From: an uncultured Lachnospiraceae bacterium
Lineage (GTDB): Bacteria; Bacillota_A; Clostridia; Lachnospirales; Lachnospiraceae
Length of the DNA: 43,582 nt
Direction of reading: 5' to 3'
Assembly: GCA_910577835.1 (NCBI GenBank)
Contig: CAJTOU010000028.1
Coordinates: 1 to 43,582 of the forward strand
Part shown: one piece after another, positions 33,123 through 40,086 of the stretch
Numbering within the stretch: position 1 is the stretch's first letter
Layout: the number at the start of each line of letters is the position of its first letter
The notes under the pieces: model-generated
Databases searched by the model: none
Told to the model about the DNA's origin: nothing
Seen by the model: the letters and a program-made list of their open reading frames with translations, nothing else
Position numbers and translations under genes: made by a program

Positions 33123-34010
33123 TTATTTCTTTATCGGTATCCACAATTCACAAAATACATCATCTTTTCTTTCGTCAAAATACACCTCATAATCTGATTC
33201 AATACAACTCTTATAGCCGCTTTGCGGAAGAAACTCTTTATAGAACAACTCCCACGCCTCTCCGATACATTCCCCGCTTTCTCCGATACACTTGAATACC
33301 ACATATGTGCAAGGCTCCGTTTCCCAATAACGATATTCTTTCGTCTTTAATAAAATATTATCAACACATGCTGTTTCACTATTTAACAACACACCTATTC
33401 CATATTCGAAATATGTTTCATTCTCTTTTAATGGTGCACATAATCCATATATCCTGCCTTCCCTGTCACACTGAAACGCTTTTATTGGCTCTATCATATT
33501 TCGAGAATGACATTCTTCCCAAAAATCAGAAATATCATTATTCCCTTCGTCTTGAATAATTTCTGTTGGAAATGCTCTGACAATTGCTAGAAACCTTTGC
33601 TTTTCTTTTTTTTCAATTCTATAATCTATTTTTCTGCCACCCTCAAGAGATACCTTTATTGCCAACGGATTAAACAGGACTAACTGTGTTCCGGCTGTCT
33701 TTGCATATTTTGGAGAAACTCCGTGAAATCGTGTAAACGCCTTTGTAAACCCATCTTGCGATTCAAATCCATATTTCATGGCAATATCAATAATTTTTTT
33801 ATCTGTTTCAGCCAGTTCCTGTCCTGCCATAGAAAGCCTTCTGTTTCTGATATAAGAATTTAAAGTCATTCCTGACATAAAACTGAACGCCCTATAAAAC
33901 TCATAAGGCGACAAATTCAATTGTTTTGCCACATCATGAAAATGTATATCTTCCAACAAATGTTCTTCCACATAATCTATTGCTTTTTGCAGCATTTCAA
34001 TCCACTGCAT
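33123..34010 (-). CDS. AraC-family regulator with GyrI-like effector domain
   Basis: A 295-residue protein. Residues 1-105 are an AraC-type double helix-turn-helix at the N-terminus (FHDVAKQLNLSPYEFYRAFS; IIDIAMKYGFESQDGFTKAF; FHGVSPKYAK). Residues about 130-295 are a GyrI/BacN-like effector-binding domain (WEECHSRNMI, YEYGIGVLL, ESDYEVYFDERKDD, CELWIPIKK). This Rob/SoxS-like arrangement binds hydrophobic compounds. The start at 34010 follows GGAGG; the longer frame to 34094 overlaps the oxidoreductase gene and is unsupported. It is 35 nt after the oxidoreductase and probably co-transcribed. Confidence 0.88.
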   Translation of the reverse strand: MQWIEMLQKAIDYVEEHLLEDIHFHDVAKQLNLSPYEFYRAFSFMSGMTLNSYIRNRRLSMAGQELAETDKKIIDIAMKYGFESQDGFTKAFTRFHGVSPKYAKTAGTQLVLFNPLAIKVSLEGGRKIDYRIEKKEKQRFLAIVRAFPTEIIQDEGNNDISDFWEECHSRNMIEPIKAFQCDREGRIYGLCAPLKENETYFEYGIGVLLNSETACVDNILLKTKEYRYWETEPCTYVVFKCIGESGECIGEAWELFYKEFLPQSGYKSCIESDYEVYFDERKDDVFCELWIPIKK

Positions 34011-34045
34011 TTTAATTCTTCCTCCTTTATATGCGTCGGTATTAG

Positions 34046-34981
34046 TTATTTTTTCAATACCTGATTCATGCTCAACACAGTTCTTAGTGTGCAAATTGCC
34101 TCCTTTATATCAAGACAGGATACCTCATTGTCTTTTATACATTGCAACACATGTTCAATAGCGGACTCATAACAATTTGCCTGTGGCAAAGGAATTTCTT
34201 CCTTTTTTTCATCGCAGAACAGCTCTAACTTTGTATCGGTTGAACCGTTGGAATATCCATCCTCATAATAGCGAATTGTACCTCGCTCGAAAATCGCCAT
34301 ATAGCCAACAGAAAACGGATATGCCTGTGGCATTGCTGAAACACCTCTAACCCATGCACAAGAATCTTCATATTTTAAATATGCAGTCACAGCAGATTGC
34401 TGCTCCCTTACATCAATGCTGCTTGCAGAAATGCTGTCCGGTTCACCAAGCAGTCTGGTAACAAAATCCATATCATGTATCATTAAATTTAACCCGATAT
34501 GTTCACTGTCTAAATTCCCCCACCATGGCGGAGTTTCCCTTTTTACCCGAAGTTCTTTCAATGCACCTAATCTGTTATCTTTTATGATATGATAGAGATA
34601 TTCATAAGAATATTCAAAACGCAAAAACAAGTCTACAAACACACGTTTATCATACTGCTTTGCTGCCTGTAAAATAGCTTCTGCATCTTCTAAAGATTCT
34701 GCTACCGGTGTTTCAATAAAAACATTCTTTCCAGCACGAAGTGCCTTTATTGCCATCTCTTTGTTCAGATAATTCGGGAGACAAATATCCACCAAATTAA
34801 TTGCACTGTCACTCCAAATCTCTTCCATGTCATTTGTAACCTCAACATGAAATTTCTCTTTTATCTCTTTCCGTTTTTCCTCTTTTCTTCCCCATACAAC
34901 TATTTCTTCTACATCTTCCATTTTAGCATATAATTCTACGTGATATGCTCCGAATCCCGTTCCCAAAACTGCAACCTTCAT
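34046..34981 (-). CDS. Gfo/Idh/MocA-family oxidoreductase
   Basis: A 311-residue NAD(P)-dependent oxidoreductase. The Rossmann motif VAVLGTGFGAYHVELYAK is at residues 3-20, and DICLPNYLNKEMAIKAL gives the second strand-helix. The family's EKP motif reads ETP here (VFIETPVAES, about 88-97), so the usual catalytic Lys is replaced by Thr. The C-terminal domain has NLMIHDMDFVTRLLGEP (about 165-181) with the His/Asp pair. Acts on a sugar or other polyol-type substrate by family. Start ATG at 34981 behind GGATGG. Upstream gene of the AraC/GyrI-like regulator. Confidence 0.87.
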   Translation of the reverse strand: MKVAVLGTGFGAYHVELYAKMEDVEEIVVWGRKEEKRKEIKEKFHVEVTNDMEEIWSDSAINLVDICLPNYLNKEMAIKALRAGKNVFIETPVAESLEDAEAILQAAKQYDKRVFVDLFLRFEYSYEYLYHIIKDNRLGALKELRVKRETPPWWGNLDSEHIGLNLMIHDMDFVTRLLGEPDSISASSIDVREQQSAVTAYLKYEDSCAWVRGVSAMPQAYPFSVGYMAIFERGTIRYYEDGYSNGSTDTKLELFCDEKKEEIPLPQANCYESAIEHVLQCIKDNEVSCLDIKEAICTLRTVLSMNQVLKK

Positions 34982-34993
34982 GCTATATACCAT

Positions 34994-35221
34994 CCTTTCA
35001 AATGAATTTATGCTAAAATTTTATCATTTTTTTCAGATACTTTCTCGACCTGTTTTGCGTAATTTTGTCAACTTAAAAATACACCATCAACACTTCTAGG
35101 CGAAACTATTTTTTTCATTATAGCAGACCTCCTGCTAACTTACAACTATTTTGTGACTGTCCGTTGACTCGATTTGAATTATATTTTTCCCGAACTATCT
35201 TTAAATTCTTATCATTTTGTA
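34994..35221. other. Intergenic region between oxidoreductase and TetR genes
   Basis: Contains the short minus-strand ORF at 35068-35118 and a hairpin at 35121-35137 in which TAGCAG pairs with CTGCTA and encloses the GAGGT of its ribosome binding site. The promoter of the oxidoreductase must lie here but no confident hexamer pair was found. No larger gene is visible. Confidence 0.4.
35068..35118 (-). CDS. Possible 16-residue small ORF with hairpin-bound ribosome site
   Basis: ATG at 35118 follows AGGAGG and encodes MKKIVSPRSVDGVFLS then TGA. Its ribosome binding site lies in the loop of a 6-bp hairpin (35121-35137). No similarity recognised; could be a leader peptide of the oxidoreductase transcript or chance. 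Confidence 0.2.
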   Translation of the reverse strand: MKKIVSPRSVDGVFLS

Positions 35222-35250
35222 TTGACTTTTAAAACTGTTTCTGATATAAT
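35222..35250 (+). promoter_or_regulatory. Promoter of the TetR gene
   Basis: TTGACT (35222-35227), 17 bp, TATAAT (35245-35250). About 50 nt upstream of the start codon. Confidence 0.85.
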
Positions 35251-35282
35251 TAAAATCATTTGATTTAAAACAATTGATTTAA
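35250..35282. promoter_or_regulatory. Putative TetR autoregulatory operator
   Basis: A dyad TTAAAATCA-TT-TGATTTAAA (35250-35269, one mismatch) begins at the last base of the -10, and a further TTGATTTAA copy follows (35274-35282), 14 bp from the first. Binding would block the promoter or initial elongation. Confidence 0.5.
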
Positions 35283-35299
35283 TATAAAGGAGAAATAGT

Positions 35300-35881
35300 A
35301 TGCCACCAAAAGCAAAATTTTCAAGAGAAGAAATTATAGAAGCTGCATTAAATATTGTCAGAACCGAAGGTTTTGATGCTTTGACCTCAAGAGCACTGGG
35401 AAATAAACTTGGCAGTTCGGCAAGACCGATTTTTACGGTATTTCAAAATATGGAAGAAGTGCAGCAGTCTGTCATTGAAGCTGCAAAAAAGGTTTATAAA
35501 GAATACGTTCAAAAAGGGTTATCTCAAAAACAGGCATTCAAAGGCGTTGGAACACAATATATTCTTTTCTCTGTAAATGAACCACAATTGTTTCAGCTTC
35601 TTTTTATGACAGAACACAAGAAAATCCCTGATTTATCAAAGGTGCTTCCTTTGATAGATGAAAGCTATAAACAAATTCTTTTATCTGTTCAAAGTGATTA
35701 TGGACTGACCACAGCTTCTGCTGAAAGGCTGTATCATCATCTTTGGATATACACACATGGTATCGCAACACTCTGTGCTACCAGAATGTGTCGTTTTACA
35801 GGTGATGAAATCAGCGAAATGATAACAGAGGTACTTATAAGCCTTCTAAAAAATATGAAAGAAGAGACTACTCATAGTTGA
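35300..35881 (+). CDS. TetR/AcrR-family regulator
   Basis: A 193-residue regulator. Residues 8-55 are the TetR helix-turn-helix (SREEIIEAALNIVRTEGFDAL, SRALGNKLGSSARPIFTVFQ), where the usual TLYYHF-like end is replaced by RPIFTVF. The rest is an all-helical ligand-binding domain resembling the WHG/TetR_C_33 type (LWIYTHGIATLC near 155). Start ATG after AAAGGAG. It is monocistronic on the plus strand with a dyad over its own promoter. The only likely divergent target is the oxidoreductase-AraC pair. Confidence 0.88.
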   Translation: MPPKAKFSREEIIEAALNIVRTEGFDALTSRALGNKLGSSARPIFTVFQNMEEVQQSVIEAAKKVYKEYVQKGLSQKQAFKGVGTQYILFSVNEPQLFQLLFMTEHKKIPDLSKVLPLIDESYKQILLSVQSDYGLTTASAERLYHHLWIYTHGIATLCATRMCRFTGDEISEMITEVLISLLKNMKEETTHS

Positions 35882-35913
35882 GATTGAGAAAATTACAAAA
35901 TCTTATCTAAATG

Positions 35914-35951
35914 ATGAACTACCCATCCCCTAAAGGGAATAGGTAGTTCAT
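35914..35951. terminator. Hairpin between convergent TetR and MerR genes
   Basis: ATGAACTACC (35914-35923) pairs with GGTAGTTCAT (35942-35951) and an inner TCCC/GGGA stem. No T-run follows on either strand. A related sequence in opposite orientation lies upstream of the MerR gene (about 36801-36829). Confidence 0.5.
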
Positions 35952-36037
35952 ACAGCCAATCCAAAGAGCTGACTGATTTTCGTAAAATAAATTATCTTTT
36001 TCTCTCAGTATTATCTTAAATTAACTTCCTGTCTGCA

Positions 36038-36775
36038 TCAAACTGTTTCAGCTTTGCAGTAAACTTCGACAGCCTGTTTCACAAATTCAGCAGTACCTTC
36101 TCCACCTGCTTTATCAATATTATGCTTCATACGTTCATCAGATACATACATCTGACCTAAACCACACAAAATTTCATCTGTACAATTATAATAATTTTCT
36201 GTAATAAATGCCTGTAATTCTGCTATTTTCTCCTGTACCTCTCTTTTTGCCGGCGGCAATTTGCGAAGCGTGCCAAATTCCACAAACAGAGAAAGTAATT
36301 TATCTGCTGTCATGTCAATCTCTCTGTCTGTTTTTTCTTTTGTTTTTTGCTCATATTCCTTATAGGCTTTGGTAGAACCCCATCTCTCTTTGACTTCTTC
36401 TGCATACTGGCCGATTTCCGTCTTATAAAAATCATTTAAATCCATTTTATCCACTCCTTTTCTTTGAATTTCATGGGCGAAACATATCAATTCGTCAATA
36501 TGCTTTCGCCGCAGTTCTAATAATTTAATTTGCTGTTTCAGTGCCTCTTCGGGGTCAAATACCGGACTATCAAGAATTGCTTTAATTTCCTTTAATGAAA
36601 ATTTCAGCTCCCGAAACAATAAAATATTCTGCAAGCGCTTAAGTGCCGCATTATCATACAAACGATATCCCGCCTCTGTAATTTTTGCGGGTTTTAACAA
36701 ATCAATCGTATCATAATAATGAAGTGTACGAACACTGACCCCTGTAAGTTTGCTTACCTCATTTACAGTCTGCAT
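36038..36775 (-). CDS. MerR-family regulator with TipAS-like domain
   Basis: A 245-residue protein: MerR winged helix at 1-70 (TVNEVSKLTGVSVRTLHYYD, AGYRLYDNAALKRLQNIL), a dimerisation coiled coil at 75-115, and a C-terminal TipAS-like helical domain at 125-245 (GSTKAYKEYEQKT, EFGTLRKLPPAKREVQEKI, YYNCTDEILCGLGQMYVSD, GTAEFVKQAVEVYC). TipAL-type proteins bind thiopeptides or other peptide antibiotics and activate transcription of their own gene. Start after AGGAGG. Its own promoter has the 19-bp spacer typical of MerR activation. Confidence 0.92.
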   Translation of the reverse strand: MQTVNEVSKLTGVSVRTLHYYDTIDLLKPAKITEAGYRLYDNAALKRLQNILLFRELKFSLKEIKAILDSPVFDPEEALKQQIKLLELRRKHIDELICFAHEIQRKGVDKMDLNDFYKTEIGQYAEEVKERWGSTKAYKEYEQKTKEKTDREIDMTADKLLSLFVEFGTLRKLPPAKREVQEKIAELQAFITENYYNCTDEILCGLGQMYVSDERMKHNIDKAGGEGTAEFVKQAVEVYCKAETV

Positions 36776-36829
36776 ATTTTCCTCCTTTTTAATTTTTTAC
36801 CATTCCCTTTAGGAAATTGGATAGTTCAC

Positions 36830-36860
36830 ATTGTACACTATAACGTAACGTAAGAGTCAA
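36830..36860 (-). promoter_or_regulatory. MerR-type promoter with 19-bp spacer
   Basis: TTGACT (complement of 36855-36860) and TACAAT (complement of 36830-36835) are separated by 19 bp, not 17. The spacer contains the dyad CTATAACGT-A-ACGTAAGAG (7 of 9 pairs). MerR regulators untwist such promoters, so autogenous activation is expected. Confidence 0.8.
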
Positions 36861-36908
36861 TAGATAAAAATATTTTTTTCTAAAAATTTTCTATAAAGTT
36901 ATCCAACT

Positions 36909-36953
36909 AAAAAGCTGACAGATTTTTCCATAATAAAAATCAATCAGCTTTTT
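36909..36953 (-). terminator. Terminator of the AraC-clpP operon
   Basis: AAAAAGCTGA with inner GATTTTT pairs with AAAAATC and TCAGCTTTTT (36909-36927 / 36935-36953). T-run on the minus strand, 75 nt after the clpP stop; could also work on the plus strand. Confidence 0.75.
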
Positions 36954-37028
36954 ATAACATAAGATTTAATTCTGCAATTTAAAAATTGTTTTTTATTTTT
37001 AAAGACCTCAAACGCAAAGAACAGTTTA

Positions 37029-37619
37029 TTACCGTCCGACAATAATTTTATCTATCAACCCAAACTCCAGTGCCTGCGAGGCAGATAAATAATTATCCCG
37101 CTCCGTAGCTGCCTCGATTTCCTCTGCTGTCTTTCCTGTATTCTCCGCTAATATTTGATTCAGTCTTTTTTTACTGTGCTGAATATGCTCCGACATAATT
37201 TTTATATCTGTTGCCTGCCCCTGAACACCATTTCCATGAATTGCCGGCTGATGTATCATAATCTCCGCGTTTGGCAATGCCATACGTTTTCCCTTTGCCC
37301 CTCCTGCAAGCAGAAATGCTCCAAAGCTTGCAGCCAGTCCCATACATATTGTGGAAACATCACATTTCACATACTGCATGGTATCATATATTGCAAATCC
37401 CGCTGATACAGAACCACCCGGACTGTTTATATAAAACTGAATATCCTTTTCAGGGTCCTCTGCTTCCAGAAAAAGCATCTGCGCAATAATCAGTCCCGCT
37501 GAATTATCGCTGACCTCCTCACTTAAAAATATAATCCTGTCTGAAAGAAGCCTTGAATAAATATCATAGCTTCTTTCTCCCCTGCTCGTCTGCTCAATCA
37601 CATAAGGTACTACACTCAT
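37029..37619 (-). CDS. clpP: ClpP protease subunit
   Basis: A 196-residue ClpP. The catalytic triad is visible: Ser98 in GLAASFGAFLLAGG, His123 in AEIMIHQP and Asp175 in TERDNYLSA, with FYINSPGGSVSAG for substrate binding. Between HQP and QGQATD there are 7 residues (AIHGNGV) where E. coli and B. subtilis ClpP have 4, a 3-residue insert at the base of the handle. It is coupled (ATGA) to an AraC regulator and has no clpX neighbour, unlike the housekeeping clpP-clpX pair of most relatives. Probably a second, regulated ClpP that forms tetradecamers alone or with the main one. Confidence 0.93.
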   Translation of the reverse strand: MSVVPYVIEQTSRGERSYDIYSRLLSDRIIFLSEEVSDNSAGLIIAQMLFLEAEDPEKDIQFYINSPGGSVSAGFAIYDTMQYVKCDVSTICMGLAASFGAFLLAGGAKGKRMALPNAEIMIHQPAIHGNGVQGQATDIKIMSEHIQHSKKRLNQILAENTGKTAEEIEAATERDNYLSASQALEFGLIDKIIVGR

Positions 37620-38032
37620 GCCGCAATCCCGCCTCCTGTCAGTTTAAATAAAGGTATTACATAATTGATTTTCATATTGATATAAATTCTGTTCTGTTTT
37701 GGAATAAAATTCCCAATCCGCCTGTATTCCTGAGGCGTACAGATATATGCACAGCGAAATGCCTGTGTAAATGCCTGCTGAGAACCATAACCCGCCTCGA
37801 AGGCAATTTCAACTATGGGCTGTTTGGTTTCTGCCAGTTTTCTGGCCGCCTCATCAAGCCGCCTGCCCTGAATATACTTATATAATGTAATGCCTGTATT
37901 ATCTTTAAACGTTCTTGCTATGTAAAACTTTGAATAGCTGAACTCTTTTGCTATTTTTTCTAACGACAGTTCTTTCTCCAAATTATCCTCAATATATAAA
38001 AGTATTCTTTTTGTTATTAATATATTCCCCAT
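37616..38032 (-). CDS. Short AraC-type regulator coupled to clpP
   Basis: A 138-residue protein that is almost only an AraC DNA-binding domain: two helix-turn-helices at about 15-105 (LEKIAKEFSYSKFYIARTFK; IVEIAFEAGYGSQQAFTQAF) ending in CTPQEYRR, then about 30 residues of hydrophobic tail (INYVIPLFKLTGGG). No sensor domain. Start at 38032, 7 nt after AAAGGAG; the longer frame to 38056 lacks a site. Its stop overlaps the clpP start as ATGA, so it should be made with ClpP. It may regulate this operon, or be a ClpP substrate; both are inference. Confidence 0.85.
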   Translation of the reverse strand: MGNILITKRILLYIEDNLEKELSLEKIAKEFSYSKFYIARTFKDNTGITLYKYIQGRRLDEAARKLAETKQPIVEIAFEAGYGSQQAFTQAFRCAYICTPQEYRRIGNFIPKQNRIYINMKINYVIPLFKLTGGGIAA

Positions 38033-38273
38033 AAGCTGCTCCTTTCTGTTTTTCAAACATTATATCATTTTATAATTTATCTGTCTTAATAAAAATTGCT
38101 CTTTTTATAATTATCAAAAACATTGTAGATTCCGACCGTCAAAATTATGGTTTGAAACAGGTAAAATCATTATCAAATCTGCTTTACAGACGGTTTATAC
38201 TTTCCCAGAAAGAAGCCTTACATTATAATATATCAGTTTCATAATGCCAGCCACATCATGAAAAAAATAAAAC
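38033..38273. other. Intergenic region upstream of the AraC-clpP operon
   Basis: About 240 bp. A TATAAT on the minus strand lies about 30 nt before the AraC gene with a weak AAGACA 17 bp upstream. An imperfect inverted repeat GACCGTC ... GACGGT spans about 38132-38196. No gene is visible on either strand. Confidence 0.4.
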
Positions 38274-38361
38274 GGGCTGTCGCATGAAGCAGAACACATA
38301 CAAAATATAGTATCTATAAAATCACTATATCCTGTACTGCCTTTTCTTAGCACGACAGCCC
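38274..38361 (-). terminator. Terminator of the BtrH_N-ABC operon
   Basis: GGGCTGTCG and CGACAGCCC (38274-38282 / 38353-38361) form a 9-bp GC-rich stem with a 70-nt loop that itself contains ATATAGT/ACTATAT arms. On the minus strand the stem is followed by GTTTTATTTTTTT. The large structured loop is odd; an IS-end or MITE remnant is the alternative. Confidence 0.65.
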
Positions 38362-38402
38362 TGTTCTATAATATTATACATATCAACACTAATGCCGATA
38401 AT

Positions 38403-40067
38403 TTATCTGAACAAAGTAATTGCCAATATATGCAGATTAAAACAATACGGTAATATAATCCGCTGTATTTTCCTTGGGCAGGTGAATTTGATAACATTTG
38501 TAGTAAGAACATTCTTTTCTCTGACAATTTTATCAGATACCACAGAATAACATGCCCCAATTTCAACTGTATTCTTTGCTGTATAATCGGAAATATCATA
38601 TGCATCGAAATATACAGTCTCTTCTTGATTCTCTGTATCTATTATTTTTATATGCTCATGATTTGTTCCAAATTCTGTACAGCACAAAATTCCCATACTG
38701 TGATAGAAATCCTGAGATTCAATCTGTATGCTTTGTTTTTCACAGAGCAGATTATCATATCTGTTGTCAATCGTTAACAAATATTCCACATCTGACAGAG
38801 AAATCCTGCTATTCTTATATTGGTCTGATAATACCAGAACTTCACCTGTATTGGTTAAACCGGAGAGATTATTTTCTTTTCTTTCGTCTTTTATATTATA
38901 AATGATTCCTTTATTATTGCAGTATTGTTCGAGAGGAACAAAATAATATTTATTTGACTGCTGAAATTCTGTCTTTGCCGTTTTTGGTTTCTTATCACTA
39001 TTTAAAACTTTTTCTTTTAATAATTTATAGGTAGAATATTCTATCTCTGCACTTTCTTTAATTACATTTGATATTTTAATATTTATATCAGAATCCCATC
39101 CGACAATCGCATATTTTACAAGCACATTTATAATATGATTCCACTTGCTGGCAGATACAAATAATCCCTGAATGACCTCGCTTAAATCTATTCCAGATTC
39201 CGCAGACACATCATCGAGAAAATCCATAAAAAGGTTTCTTCCTTTTATTATCTCCCTAAGTGTAATAATGAACCGTGAATCAAGCACCTCGTCTGCTCCC
39301 AAAGGAGAGGCAAATTCTTCTTCAGGTGAAAATTCTGTCCTGAATTTCTCTGCAAACTCCGTGATATTATTCTTTAAATCCTCAAATTTACTATCCGAAT
39401 TTTGTACAAATTCAGAAAGAAGCTGAATTGCACTTTTATTTTTGTAATTCTCTATTTTTTCAAAACGAAAATAATATCTGCATGCCGATTCTAATTGCTC
39501 TGGATTTAAATAAAATACCTGATTTGGAAAATCCTGGTCGGCAACAGCAAACATGTCGTTTTCCTCATCATATCCACAAATCTGCGATATATGAGTTGTA
39601 TGGTCTTTTTGAAAAAAAGTCTTATTCCATGGCAGATAATAAGTATCTGTATGAAGAAGTGTAGTCATATTCCTTTTCAGGTTTTCTTTGATAAACGTAA
39701 ATAACTCTTCAAATTTAAAATCACTGATTCTTTCAATTTTCACTCCACAGTATTTTTCCATACCTTCAAAGCAGTTTTCATATACATCAATATACCTGCT
39801 TAATTTTCCTGCTTTGTGTCCCTTTTCATAGAGCAAAGCATCTGATTGCTCTCCTTCACTTTCAGAATATATTTCCTCTTTGTAACTGGAATCAACGGAA
39901 TTATTATCTGCTTTCCTGTAATATAAAAAGTTCCAGTAGTCTATAAATGCTGCTTTGTAGTTCTCATTCATTGTCTTGGAATAGCTTATCAGGGCATTTT
40001 CAAAACACATCGGAACATACAGGCGCAGCCTGTTGCTGTTATGCTCTATTACATGAATTATATCCAT
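38403..40067 (-). CDS. BtrH_N-like protein of a peptide natural-product cluster
   Basis: A 554-residue cytoplasmic protein. Residues 10-205 resemble the BtrH N-terminal domain (PF14399), a papain/C39-like fold used for acyl or peptidyl transfer: Cys21 in PMCFENALISYS, an acidic residue in LHTDTYYLPWNK (Asp141), His159 in HTTHISQICGYDEE and Asp177 in FAVADQDF are placed like a catalytic triad. The remaining 350 residues contain a helical middle (about 220-360) and a beta-rich end and are not recognised. It follows two ABC exporters by 20 nt in the same operon, starting after GGAGG. In butirosin biosynthesis BtrH transfers the acyl side chain; here a role in modifying, loading or cleaving an exported peptide is inferred. 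Confidence 0.6.
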   Translation of the reverse strand: MDIIHVIEHNSNRLRLYVPMCFENALISYSKTMNENYKAAFIDYWNFLYYRKADNNSVDSSYKEEIYSESEGEQSDALLYEKGHKAGKLSRYIDVYENCFEGMEKYCGVKIERISDFKFEELFTFIKENLKRNMTTLLHTDTYYLPWNKTFFQKDHTTHISQICGYDEENDMFAVADQDFPNQVFYLNPEQLESACRYYFRFEKIENYKNKSAIQLLSEFVQNSDSKFEDLKNNITEFAEKFRTEFSPEEEFASPLGADEVLDSRFIITLREIIKGRNLFMDFLDDVSAESGIDLSEVIQGLFVSASKWNHIINVLVKYAIVGWDSDINIKISNVIKESAEIEYSTYKLLKEKVLNSDKKPKTAKTEFQQSNKYYFVPLEQYCNNKGIIYNIKDERKENNLSGLTNTGEVLVLSDQYKNSRISLSDVEYLLTIDNRYDNLLCEKQSIQIESQDFYHSMGILCCTEFGTNHEHIKIIDTENQEETVYFDAYDISDYTAKNTVEIGACYSVVSDKIVREKNVLTTNVIKFTCPRKIQRIILPYCFNLHILAITLFR

Positions 40068-40086
40068 AAATCCTCCTTATCTGTTT

